DNA of 64,000 bases, taken from NCBI GenBank assembly GCA_013339895.1, contig JABACO010000016.1:6030814-6094813 (forward strand). The letters are read 5' to 3'. The DNA is from Ephydatia muelleri. Taxonomy: Eukaryota; Porifera; Demospongiae; Spongillida; Spongillidae. Positions 44,998 through 56,400 of the stretch are shown here, one piece after another (the first letter of the stretch is position 1; each line of letters starts with the position of its first letter). The translations under genes were made by a program, and so were the position numbers. The notes below the pieces were generated by a model. The model saw nothing but the letters and a program-made list of their open reading frames with translations, ran no database searches and was not told the origin of the DNA.

Positions 44998-45876
44998 TTA
45001 GATTTTTTCTCCAACCACAATACCTATGTTATCTGTGTACTTAATAGATGGGTCATTGTAAATGTACACAAACTGCTTCACTACTGTAAAGCCACACGAT
45101 TCCATCAACTTCGCATACGTTGATATGCCTTCATAAATGAAACCCTTATATTTGAATCCACCAATATCTTTAGCTTCGGGGACGTATCCTGCTTCCGTAT
45201 GGACTACTTCACCGACTGCTTCGTTCTTGCGTTGTTGTTCCTCTTCAGAGAGTTTGTGATCTGCTCGCACCACGCTGCACTGTACTATTAGGTAGCCTCC
45301 ACTACGCACGAGGCTAGAGAGCCTGCCAATGGCCTTGTGCAGAGAATCGACTGACGTGCAGACGCAATCTAAACACGATAGACAAGTAACGACGTCGAAC
45401 GGTCCCTCGAAGCTGGGGGGCACGACCTGGTCCACCAAAACATCGCAGTGCACCACTTCGCCTAGTACCTTCCTCATGCGGTCTTCTCTCTCCATCACCT
45501 CCTCGTCGGTACCACTGTTTCCTTCTAGCTTGAGGATGTATCGCACGTTCTCTCGCCAATCGAAGCTGTCGGGGTAGTTCTTCCACCAACGCTCCACCGC
45601 TGTCCTATTGTTCTTGGCGTAGTCAGCGTGAATGTAGCGTGAGACCTTTCGCGCTGCAATGATGAGCGGGATAATACTAGGACCGCCCCCCAAATCCAGC
45701 ATCTCGATGCTGCTATCCGAAAATCGAGAAAAAAACTCAACGAAATATGACAAGCTGGCGTAGAGTTCAATTTTCCCTGCTCCACAAAAGTCTTTCAGAT
45801 ACACATTAGCGTCAAAGCTATCATATTGCTGTTTGTCGTTGTGATCGGTAGACATTTTTCTCTGAGGGCTGTCCAA
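44998..45876 (-). CDS. NNMT/PNMT/TEMT-family small-molecule N-methyltransferase, copy 2
   Basis: The intronless ORF has 292 residues from the first Met, or 285 from the Met that matches copy 1. It is nearly identical to copy 1 (35390-36241) over the central SAM fold: MLDLGGGPSIIPLI, IHADYAKNNR, FDVVTCLSCLDCVC and SGGYLIVQC are unchanged. Differences cluster at the N-terminus (FCGAGKIELYASLSYFVEFF) and in the last 60 residues (AKDIGGFKYKGFIYEGIST), which could affect substrate binding. The two genes lie about 8.8 kb apart in the same orientation, so they come from a recent tandem duplication later separated by transposon insertions. Substrate unknown. Confidence 0.85.
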   Translation of the reverse strand: MDSPQRKMSTDHNDKQQYDSFDANVYLKDFCGAGKIELYASLSYFVEFFSRFSDSSIEMLDLGGGPSIIPLIIAARKVSRYIHADYAKNNRTAVERWWKNYPDSFDWRENVRYILKLEGNSGTDEEVMEREDRMRKVLGEVVHCDVLVDQVVPPSFEGPFDVVTCLSCLDCVCTSVDSLHKAIGRLSSLVRSGGYLIVQCSVVRADHKLSEEEQQRKNEAVGEVVHTEAGYVPEAKDIGGFKYKGFIYEGISTYAKLMESCGFTVVKQFVYIYNDPSIKYTDNIGIVVGEKI

Positions 45877-46208
45877 GTGTTAATTAACGTTTATTGGATA
45901 CTGTGCACCGGTTAACCTTTATTCGTAATCGCCCCAAGAGTAGATTATTATTATTAAACACAAATAATGAAATGCATAGAATGATGTACACAAGAAACAA
46001 CAAAGGAAACCCAAAATACTGTCAACCAGTGATGACCTCACCTAACTTTGGCTGTAGTGTGCACTGCAGTGAATATTCTTGTATACACATTCCAATTAAT
46101 GTAGGACCATTTTAGCGAACAACTTATCAAGAAATGGCAATACATCGAGCGTCGACATATTTTCCGATTGAGTCTATGAATAGAGAAAAACCAAGAGATC
46201 ATAATATG
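45877..46208. other. non-coding, upstream of methyltransferase copy 2
   Basis: Probable promoter and leader region of the minus-strand gene. No TATA box is convincing. Confidence 0.3.
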
Positions 46209-46877
46209 TTACGGCCCGATTTAAAACCCGACCCACTTTAAAGCCACGCTTTAAAGCCGCGCTTTAAAGCCGGTCGACCCGCTTCCAAGCCGGTCGACCG
46301 GCTTTTCAACCTATATGCAAAACTGACCCTCTTTATAAAAATGAGATATGTATGAACTGTACAAAATAGCAAAATAACAAAATTAGCAAGATAATTGAAG
46401 GACCCGCCACCCTGCGGTTAACGTGCCTACAAGTATACAGGTCTACAGCCTCCTTAACTTCTAAATTCCCTTATTTGCCTCGTAGAACGCAACTGAAATA
46501 TGCATGTGCAGAGTAATATATGCAAGACACACACGAAAGACAACGGCAATCACATGTACTTATACGGTATGATGATAAAACAGATAATTACCCAGCCGAT
46601 GATGGCCGCTTAATCTTATCTCCAAAGTCTTTGTAAAAGACGCCACTGCATGTTCCTCCATTAGTGGAGGAAAACTTTTCGGAAAAATAGATTCCAAACT
46701 CCTTCTCTCGAGCGTCGATTTTCATTTCGATAGAGAAACGCTCGCACGCAGAATTTCTAACGAGCTTCTTTACAACCACCTGTCTACAGTAATTGACCGG
46801 CCTTAAAGCGGGTCAACGGGCTATAAATCGGGTCGACCAGCTTTAAAGCAGGTCAAAAGTTTTAAATTGGGCCGTAA
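46209..46877. mobile_element. TIR element with TA target site and subterminal GGTCGACC repeats
   Basis: Ends read TACGGCCCGATTTAAAAC (left) and its near-perfect complement GTTTTAAATTGGGCCGTA (right), consistent with a TA target duplication as used by Tc1/mariner-type elements. Both flanks carry several CTTTAAAGCCGGTCGACC-like motifs in opposite orientation. The interior has one short minus-strand ORF (46588-46779, KEFGIYFSEKFSS) of unknown meaning and no transposase. Confidence 0.7.
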
Positions 46878-47352
46878 AAAATATATTATGTCATTTGCAC
46901 TGAAAGTCAATAAAAAGTAATTAGTACTTGCGTTTGCTGTCATTACATATTGCTGTAAGTCATGTAACGTCATGAACTAGTTAAATAATAAGCGTTAAAA
47001 TTTATATTGAGGTTGGGCTGATCGTGCCCGGATGATATCTTTGGGGTGGTGTGCGGATGGTGTAATCGTACCCATGGTGGGTGCTGTGCTTATCGCTGGA
47101 AGATTATCTGGTAGCATGTTTTTTTTACTGAAGGAGTTCATCTACATGATGATAGCACTTGTACTGAGCTCTTTTGCTATGACCATATCACCCATTCCGA
47201 AATCCATGCCTGATCAACGCAACTTTTGCCATGAATTCTATTGTGTGAATAAGAGATCTTGTACTGTATAGTTATAGTGCAAAGTTTCACTTTCCAAAAT
47301 ACTTTAGTTCTTTTATTTTTTATTTTTGAATAATAACAAACATAATACATAT
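46878..47352. other. non-coding, nothing recognised
   Basis: The 47032-47271 ORF is short with no recognisable domain. Confidence 0.3.
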
Positions 47353-48950
47353 GGTCAGTTTCCGAGTGGAACGTTCTATACGAAAATGGGTCTTGTGGAT
47401 TTTATTTTATAACATAAAATTTAAATCGATATATCTTCCGACGTATTAACGCTATCGGGTTCCTATTTTTAACACAACACACCACACCATTACTATATGT
47501 AAAAATCCATTTTGGTGTCTTACACATGCGGGGTATCGACGTTACAAGGTCTGACGTTACAAGGTCCGACGTTACAAGGTCCGATACCCCGTAGGGTTCA
47601 AAACGGCCACATCTTCAGGTAGGAGTGTCCAAATCAGTTCAAAATGGGTACCCATGTAGAAGGGTCCTACCGCTATTGATTTATACTGTTCATTAATTTT
47701 GCTTTATCCGTTATGGAGATACAAGCGTGCAAAGTAATTGCATATTTCCCGGGCGTTACGCGCTATTAACGTATGACGAGGATCCTCGTAGCCAGTCGTA
47801 ATACGTTAATGGCGCGTAACGCCCGAGAAATATGCAATTACTTTGCACGCTTGTATCTCCATAACGGATAAAGCAAAAATTACCGAACAGTATAAATCAA
47901 TAGGGGTAGGACCCTTCTACATGGGTACCCATTTTGAGCTGATTTGGACACACCTACCTGAAGATGTGGCCGTTTTGAACCCTACGGGGTATCGGTACCC
48001 CGCATGTGTAAGACATCAAAATGGATTTTCACATACAGTAATGGTGTGGTATGTTGTGTTAAAAATAGAAACCCGATAGCGTTAATATGTCGGAAGATAT
48101 ATCGATTTAAATTTTATGTTATAACATAAAATCCACAAGACCCATTTTCGTATAGAACGTTCCAAGTGGCTATATATATAAAAAGTTATAAAAATGCTTC
48201 ACGTTTGAATCGCTAAAACTCCATAACGGTTTAAGCAATCAACTTCCTATTTCGAACACTTCGTGCCACACCACTTCTCTCTACGAAAGTATATTTTGGT
48301 GTCTTACCCTTGCTCCTTGCCGACGTTACAAGGCACAGTACCCCGAGGGGTTCAAAATCCAGGTAGCTCCCTGCAGGAATGTCCAAATCACTTCAAAATC
48401 GATATGTACGTAAAGGAGCCCTGTCACTATTGATTTCTGCAGATCGTTGATTTTGACCTCTTCCGTTATGGAGATACAGCAATGCAAAGTAAGTCCACGT
48501 TTCCCGCTCGAATCGCGCCTTTCTCAGTCTTTGAACCGCTTCCATTCTCCCGAGTGGGACTGAGAAAGGCGCGATTCGAGCGGGAAACGTGGACTTTACT
48601 TTGCATTGCTGTATCTCCATAACGGATAAGGTAAAAATCAACGATCTGCAGAAATAAACAGTGACAGGACTCCTTTACGTGCATATCGATTTTGAAGTGA
48701 TTTGGACATTCCTGCAGGGAGCTACCTGGATTTTGAACCCCTCGGGTACTGTGCCTTGTATCGTCGGCAAGGAGCAAGGGTAAAACACCAAAATCGATTT
48801 TCGTAGAGAGAAGTGGTGTGGCAAAAAGTGTTCGAAATAGGAAGTTGATTGCTTAAACCTTTACGGAGTTTTAGCGATTCAAACGTGAAGCATGTTTATA
48901 ACTTTTTATATATATAGCCACTTTTCATTTTCTTGGAAACTGACCCATAT
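47353..48950. mobile_element. composite of two related long palindromes
   Basis: Palindrome 1 spans about 47359-48172 (centre about 47775) and palindrome 2 about 48175-48920 (centre about 48545). Each arm is about 370-400 bp. The two palindromes are diverged relatives: both arms share TTCCGTTATGGAGATACA, GACGTTACAAGG, GGGGTTCAAAA (or GTAGGGTTCAAAA) and TTTTGGTGTCTTAC in the same order. The outermost GTCAGTTTCC (47353) and GGAAACTGAC (about 48938) are also inverted, so the pair may have moved as a unit. No transposase. Transcripts would fold into very long hairpins. Confidence 0.8.
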
Positions 48951-49475
48951 ATTACATACACAAACATTAGGGCATGAAGTAGTTTTTTTACTCTCACACA
49001 TAACAACTATGTTTGAGTCAACCATCTAAGTGGATGTCTGAGACTTTAGCACGGGGGGACCTGCCCTTGCAAGAAATGCTCTGTTCATTAATAATTATTT
49101 GGCAACTTTGAAGCGTCCTGTGATAATGCTCATATTGGCATGATTGACTCAATAAAAAGCATATACCACAAGGAACGACTATAACATTTATTAAATATGT
49201 ATGTTACTCTAAATAAAATTAATAACTTGGCCTCTTGTTTTGCACATATCAAAATATCTCAAGCAACCCTATTTTGATATCCTTCATTTTTGGCCCGTTA
49301 GTTGGAAACTTACTGATGTACTTAATTTATTTAAAGTTAGTCCGGCAACCCTGGAAGCTTTGCTGGACTCAGTGTCACTAAGCCTATAACATATGCCAGT
49401 ACTATTGGTAACAGATCAACAAGAGTTAAAATTTCGGTAGCTGGAATGGTGAAAATACCTGGCCTAGCACTGCGC

Positions 49476-49870
49476 CACAGCATTTAGTATGCAGAGTTGT
49501 GCAGAGTCTGCATACCAACCATATGCAGATGAGTATCATTGAAGTGTCCATATGCAGACGTCTGCATATGGACACTTCAATGATACTCAGCTCGGTTTGT
49601 GATATTTTCTCTGTAGGTGCTTAGCTGGACATAACCCGACCTTAGCAACATTATGCAATTATTAAAGTGAAATTAATTCCAACATTTTGAAAATCAAACC
49701 ACGACAATCAAGATTTATGCAACAGGCCAAATCTCACACAGATTTACGCAATATTTTGGTTGAGAGATGAGAGTAAGTTGTTGCGAGCCTGCTGGTTCTG
49801 CAGCATCATTTTTGCACCCTACACTGCGCCACAGCATTTAGTATGCAGAGTTGTACAGAGTCTGCATAAC
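49476..49870. repeat. 50-bp direct repeats about 340 bp apart
   Basis: CACTGCGCCACAGCATTTAG and about 30 further bases occur at 49476-49522 and again at 49822-49871 with two mismatches. They bracket the 58-bp palindrome and an otherwise featureless stretch. They could be remnants of short terminal direct repeats. Confidence 0.75.
49531..49588. repeat. 58-bp perfect palindrome
   Basis: The arms GAGTATCATTGAAGTGTCCA and following bases are mirrored exactly around 49560/49561 (CAGACGTCTG). Confidence 0.9.
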
Positions 49871-50199
49871 AACCGTATCAGCGTGCTAAGTGCATGTGTG
49901 CATACATCAGTTTGAAGGTGTGCGTATGAGAAATAACAGACCAGCTAGTCTCGGTGCCCAGACCTTACAAGATGGAGGTGTAGGCACAAGATGGAAGTGA
50001 AGGCACAATATGAAGGTGAAGGAGGTGTTGGGATATTTAACTAATTAATTACATGTGTACGGAATGATTGGCTTTGCCCGCGGGAGAGTTAACCCGTGTG
50101 TGATAAATCTACTGTAAGATCCAAAGGTCTCGACCATTTGTTTATGCAATTCCCTAGTTTGACCTCAACCCATCCATTGCCATGCACAGTGTTCAAATG

Positions 50200-50300
50200 C
50201 TTCTGTGTGTGTGTGTGTGTGTGTGTTGTGTGTGTTGTGTGTGTTGTGTGTGTTGTGTGTGTGTGTTGTGTGTTGTAGTGTGTTGCGTGTGTGTGTGTAT
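50200..50300. repeat. GT / GTGTTGT simple repeat
   Basis: (GT)n followed by GTGTGTTGT units. Confidence 0.9.
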
Positions 50301-50618
50301 TTGCATGCTTTCTGTATGTTTGATATCCTGTGTGGGGTAAAAATCTTTCAATACTGACTCTACGATCCAAAGACTTCTACTATTTCTATATGCAACTCTC
50401 TAGTTTCTCTCCAATCAAAGCCCAATCTATCCACCCAATGGTATGCACACTTAATCACTTTGTGTTGTAATTCATTTGAGCCTGCATGTTGTAATTTAGC
50501 AAAAGCCTTTCCAATTCCAGATTGGGATTGGCAAGAATTACACGAGATTGGCGAATAGGAAAGCTTTATAGAAGGATGTCTGATGCGAGTGCGTTATTGA
50601 TAAAAACCTCACGCGTTG

Positions 50619-51592
50619 CAGTGGCGGACGGAGGGGGGGGGGGGGGGGGGGGGCACAAGGGGCCTGTGCCCCCCCCCCCCCCCCCCCCTCCCCCCGTTAA
50701 ATGAATAGATGCGGTCATACGGTCAAGATGTGGTCATACACGACTGAAAACCATCAATTGATTACAATACCGCAGTCAGATATTGACAGGTCATTAATTA
50801 ATCACACACAATTTATAATCCTGGACCATATGTCATGGCTGCCATTGAAGAACAATCTGACGCTAGCGTTAACCAGGTAAAGAAAAGAAAGGCGTCTGTG
50901 ATTACGGATTTCTTCTGTAAACGATCAGCGTTGGTAAGTATAGTACATGAAGCACAATAATCATGCAGCTCTATTGGTCAGCTGCTTCCAAAGAAAGTCG
51001 CCCAAGCAACCTTTTGTCCGCTCTAAGGGCTTGTAGGAAGCAGCAATTTCCAAACGTTCATACCATCCTTCATATTATGACAGTTTGGCCTCTAACGAGT
51101 TGCGAGGCAGAGCGCTCCATCAGTGGACTAAGGAGGCTAAAAACGTACCTCAGGTCAACAATGACGGGGGAAAGGATGAATGGATTAATATTGGCCCTGC
51201 TAGCTGCTGTACATAGATGTATCAGCGTTTCTGTGAAGGAAACAATTGATGCTTTTGCAAGCAAACAGCCACGGAGAATGACGCTTTCCTTCATCTTGGA
51301 GGATGCAGCCACTGATGCTACTGATGAATAATAAAATTATTGTATAGCGTGTGCAGCGGTGTGAATTAAAATTAATGATTGCATGGGTTTTAAATTATCA
51401 TTATTTTTACGTAGTTTTGGAAGGTTTTAAAACGTAAAAACCGTTGGCTTCTGGGGCTCTGCCCCAGACCCCGATGGGGGAGCTTACAGCGCTCCCCCAT
51501 ACCCCCTAGCTGTGAGTGTTTGGGGTCCCGCCCACAAGCGTGCCCCCCCCCCCCCCCCCCCCCCCCCCTCCTAAATCCTGCGTCCGCCGCTG
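50619..51592 (+). mobile_element. internally deleted hAT element with 5-bp target duplication
   Basis: Ends are CAGTGGCGGACG (left) and the complement of CAGCGGCGGACG (right), flanked on both sides by CGTTG. Near each end is a long G or C run with a GGGGCC/GGCCCC-like fold. The plus-strand ORF at 50963-51331 is a hAT C-terminal dimerisation domain: QFPNVHTILHIMTVWPLTSC, EAERSISGLRRLKTYLRSTM and MNGLILALLAAVHR. A short 5' ORF piece (VKKRKASVITDFFCKRSA) precedes it. Most of the transposase is missing, so it is non-autonomous. Confidence 0.8.
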
Positions 51593-51764
51593 CGTTGGGC
51601 AACACAAGTCTCAATTGAATCCTTTAATTTGTTACGATCGACTTGCAAAGGGAGAAGTCTTCAAACTCACTGCCTGGGTGAGGCCCGTGAGGGCTAGCTT
51701 AGTTTACGCGAAGAATGGGCGGAACAAGCGAGTTATCAAACTGATTGAGAGAAATGAAAACATA

Positions 51765-52078
51765 CAATAATGGCGCGAAAATGTGCACATACTTTGCACA
51801 GCTGTATGGATGAATTAAAATTAGCAAACAGATCAAACCAATAGCGACGGGACCCCTCTACGTACACACCGAATTTGAAGCGATTTGAAAGCTCCTTTCG
51901 GCTGATGATGTGGCGGGATTGAACCCCATGGGGTATCGGACTTCGTAACGTCGACAATGTACCTGTGCAAGACAAAAATAGTCGCATACAAACAAATTTT
52001 GTAGTATGAAGTGTTGAAAATAGGAAGTTTTTAGCGTTTAGCGCTCGAAACTTTTAGCGAATCAAACGTAAGGCATTT
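51765..52078. mobile_element. single-arm relic of the long-palindrome family
   Basis: It carries diverged versions of the same ordered motifs as 47353-48950: ACTTTGCACAGCTGTATGGA, CAATAGCGACGGGACCCCTC, TTGAACCCCATGGGGTATCG and GTGCAAGACAAAAATAG. Only one arm is present, without a mirrored partner, so it is either a half-element or the ancestral form. Confidence 0.6.
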
Positions 52079-52698
52079 TTGTTTCATAATATCTTAGTAC
52101 GCCATAATACGCTCAGCGACACCCTAGTGCACTTTCCTCCAACATGCGCATGCTTCTTGAAGCTGGCGCTGGGCATTTTCCCGACCATTCGCAGTCACAA
52201 TCTGCTGATATTCTGGTGCAGAATTGGGATCTTGGAAGGTCCGTTGCCCTGGACATCTCCGCTGTCTCACTTTGAGGTCACAGCTGGATCGCATAGCTAA
52301 TACCCCAGAGGTACCTTTGCAAACATGCCATGCCCTAGCTGAATCCCTTCAACTTAGCTGAGGCGGAAGCAATGGTTGGTACGTGTCGTCCTTGAGGCGA
52401 TGGAGAGCAGAAAACACCAGGCGAATGATGAAAAGTGCTTAATTCTAGGGTGGGTCTCAACCCCCGGGTTTGAGAGGCTCACTGTTCAAGTCGCGGGCAT
52501 GCATGTTTTCTAACTTAAGCATTTGCTTAATAAGAGCAAATGCCAGAGCCATCCTCCCAAGGGTAGAAGGGTATAGAACCGAACCAATGTAGTTTAATGT
52601 AGTCGCGCGTGCATGTATATGTGTGTTTATTAATTGCTTTCAATAATCATCCACGATAACTAAAGCAATAATTAATACCTTAATTATTATTGTTCAAT
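52079..52698. promoter_or_regulatory. upstream region of VPS13
   Basis: No gene is recognised. The last few hundred bases before the start codon at 52699 should hold the promoter and leader. No TATA box or other clear element is seen. Confidence 0.3.
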
Positions 52699-53429
52699 AT
52701 GGTGTTCGAAAGCGTATTGGTGCAAGTCCTCAACCGTTTTCTAGGCGCCTATGTGGAGAACTTGGACTCTTCTCAGCTTAAGGCCAACGTTTGGAGCGGT
52801 ACGACTCTGGACATGCAGACGCGTGTCATATATAACGTGACCAAAAGTTAACAGCACCGTATTCCTCTGTAGGCGACGTGAAGTTAGGGGGGTTGAGGCT
52901 GAAACAAAATGCATTGGTAAGAGCGTTTTAAGTTCGGGGTCGTTTGGAATCCCATATCTCCCACCCCTGCCTCTTGGACAGGACAAACTTGACCTTCCAT
53001 TCAGGATATTTGCCGGCTACTTAGGTACGTTTTGGTAATTTTTTATATAATTTTACAAACTGCTGCTTCAAATCTCCATGCATGTAGACAATTTCAGCAT
53101 GAAAGTACCCTGGTCGAACCTGTATACGGATCCAGTCATAGCAGATATTAGCGGTGTGTATATTGTAGCTGGACCCGCCACAGGTGAGTCAAAGGAACCT
53201 TGGTGACCTCTGTAGGTGTGTGATGCCTGTGTTGATGTAACAAAGGACTATTTTTGCAACATTAACTGCATGTATGTGTGTCTGTCTGAGTGTGTGTGTG
53301 TGTATGTGCATGCGTGCATGTATGTGTATGTGTGCATGTATGTGTATGTGTATGTGTGTGTATATGTGTATGCATATGTGTATGCATATGTGTGTGTTGT
53401 GTGTGTGCGTCTGTGTCAGTGTGTGTTTA

Positions 53430-53470
<41 letters not shown>

Positions 53471-56400
53471 CTGTTGTGTATTGCAAGCTAACGTGTATGT
53501 GGTGAAAGCCAATCAAATCCAGTACATTAGTATGTGGTTGGCTTGCAAGTGTTATTCCGAGTAAAAGCAGTAGCAGTGTATATAAGAGAATCTTCTTTCA
53601 GCAAGGTGTAGTTGAGTTGTCTTGGGAAAAGGTGAAATAAAAAGGAATAATGTGATAGCACTTGACTAAGAAAAAGCCATAGCCTTAATACTGAAATCTC
53701 CATCATTGTGGTGTCGACAGAGCAAAGTTAATGACGTGCTCAATAGTTGGGAACAGAAGTAGTTAATCCCACCCATATCCACATGATGACATCAGCTGTC
53801 AGGTATGATGCAGAGACAGACCTCAGGGAACAGAGGGAAGCCAAAGAGAAGCAGCTGAAACAGGTTGATGAGACCAAGAAGAGAGCTGAGATCAAAGGTG
53901 GGTCACAGTTGCATTAGGTAGTGTCTTCAAGGCTGTGTTCTCTTGGCCTGGCAGAGGATAAGCCAGAGGAGGCACCAGGATATTTGGAGAAGTTGGTAAC
54001 TCAGATTGTGAAGAACCTCAAGGTACTATCCTCTTTTCCTCCCCAGTCCCCCTCTCTCTCTCTCTCCGTCCCTCTTCCCACATAGCATAACTCTTTGTCT
54101 TTGTATTGTCCTAGGTGAAAGTGAAGAACATTCACATTCAATATGAAGATTCTGTAAGTGTTTGGTAGAGAGTAGCAATAATAATCAGTTACAAACGTGC
54201 ACATCTTAGGTGTCAAATCCTTCATCGCCTTTCTCCTTTGGAGTATCTCTTGATAGCCTGACTATGGAGGTTAGTTAATACGTTAATAATATGATGTTGC
54301 TTCTTGCTGTGTTGGGGAAAATGTTTTGTATTGTGGGTGCACTTTTATGCTTTACCAGAAAGCCTTATGTGTCTAGTTGTGGTCATTGTTGTTGCAATTT
54401 GCTTCTTACTGGGATGCAACTCGATTTCCTTATGCTTGTGGGTGATAGGAGTTCAGAAATGTGCATCCAACAAATGAATAATGTATGAAGCAAAATCAGG
54501 GTGGGAGTAGAATGATTGTGACGGCCCAAGTGAACAGCAAAGATTCAGGGAACTGCAACTGGATGCGTGGAACATGGTGCTTTGATATTCTTTTTTTGTG
54601 TTTGATGTTTGTGGCGCCGTGTGCGTTAGGTTGTATTGTGCTAGTTGATTTGAGCTAATGTATTTGCATTTATATAACCACGAGTTGTTTTTCTTGATTT
54701 GCATATTTGCAAGTTAGCACTCATCTGCACACCTTTCTTTGAGGGTTGCATGTGCAGGAATAGTCAATTACATGTATAGTACAGAGCCATAGGAACGAAA
54801 GCAAAACTTGTACGGCGTATTTATTTATGAATGCATGGTACTGGGGTGGGTGTGGGATTTTTCAAATTGATTAATTTACGGATTAATAACTTATGCTCTG
54901 GCCAAAACTACATGTAGTACGGCTTTGGCTGTATAGGCTGTAGCAGTTGCTATGGCCCTAGGAATTGTCTGTTGCTTTCATCTTCACTGCAATACGGTTG
55001 GTCTTGCTGAATTGCAGCTACAGTATGCTCTTACCATTTGCAACTGCAGCCGTGCGTGTGTGTAAATTACACAAATCTGGTAGCATAGTGTTGCACAATG
55101 ATGTTGTTTTGTACATGCTCATAGCTGCAGTGGTATGTGTGTTTCCTTATGCAGAATACGGACAGTGCCTATGATAGTGAAGGGACTTTAGTCAACCCGG
55201 ACACTTCACTTATCTACAAGGTGATGCACAAACACAAGTGCTGCTCATGGTTAAATAAGGTGTTTAGTGGTAGTTGCAATTCTTACCATGTCATGGTTAT
55301 TGACTTCTCTCATTACCGTTAATCGGTGGGTTGTTTTGAGAGCAATGTGACTTGAAATAATGTGTATGTGATGGAGAAATCGGTTAATTACTGGATCTAT
55401 TAGTTTGTGTTGGGAGCCAGAGAGGTCTTTATGTTCACTTCCATCCAGCTGCTCCAGCTGAACTGCTTGAGTGTATACTGGAACAGTAATATCCCGATAT
55501 TTGGTTCACAATTACCAGAAAATTGGAAGGTGATCCGTCACATTTTCCTCTCCCCTTTCCTGCTTGGTTCCTTGTTTTATGTTGTCCCGTGAGTATTTCT
55601 ACAGTTTTTTTTCTCCATCCGCTGCAGGAGGTTTTATACCAAAACATTGCACGAACAAACAGAACTCCAGACATGCAGTATGGTATGTTCACTTCATGCT
55701 ACGAGCATGGTCAACAAAGCATGTACCTGTGGGCATTGTGGTCCCACTGCACATGTCAATCCCTGCACGTACAGTAGGCATGCACATCATGTGCCCTTCT
55801 CTACTCGTATATATAGTCATAAAACCCATCTCGGCCAGTGCACGAGTCAGGCTGTCAACTAAACCTGGTCAGGACATGCATATTCCACAGGTAAGTCTAT
55901 ATGCTGTATTTTGTATATGTACTCCCATGCACACACGCACATCCATACATGTGCATACGCAAGAGTTGCACACATTGTAAATACATGCTCTTCTCATACA
56001 CAATACGCTTTTTAATGCGTGCATAACACGCGCTAAGGAATAAGTGCTTATTCCTCTGTATCAGTGTAATATTATTGCGTATTATGATATACATTACCTT
56101 AGGCACTGGTGAAGCTGGTTCTGCAAGATGTGGCACTTTCTTTGAGCAAGCAACAGGTACTGTACATGTACATCTGATAGTGCAAAGCACACAAATTTAA
56201 CCTTTTGTGTTTTGTGATCTCATGAGGTTTCGTTTTGCACAAGGTTATGACCATCGTGAATGCTTTGGTGGATCTAGCCAGAGATAATAGAGTATCACCT
56301 CTGATAGAGCTATACATGCAGTAGCCATGGTTGTAGGCTGAGTGGACTTAGTGCGTGTGGGGAGAGGGAACTATACTGAGTGAACTTAGTGATGTGTTGG

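Noticed and set aside
48393..48777. Minus-strand ORFs inside palindrome 2
   Set aside because: They span the palindrome centre in two frames, share no conserved protein text with palindrome 1, and show no domain.
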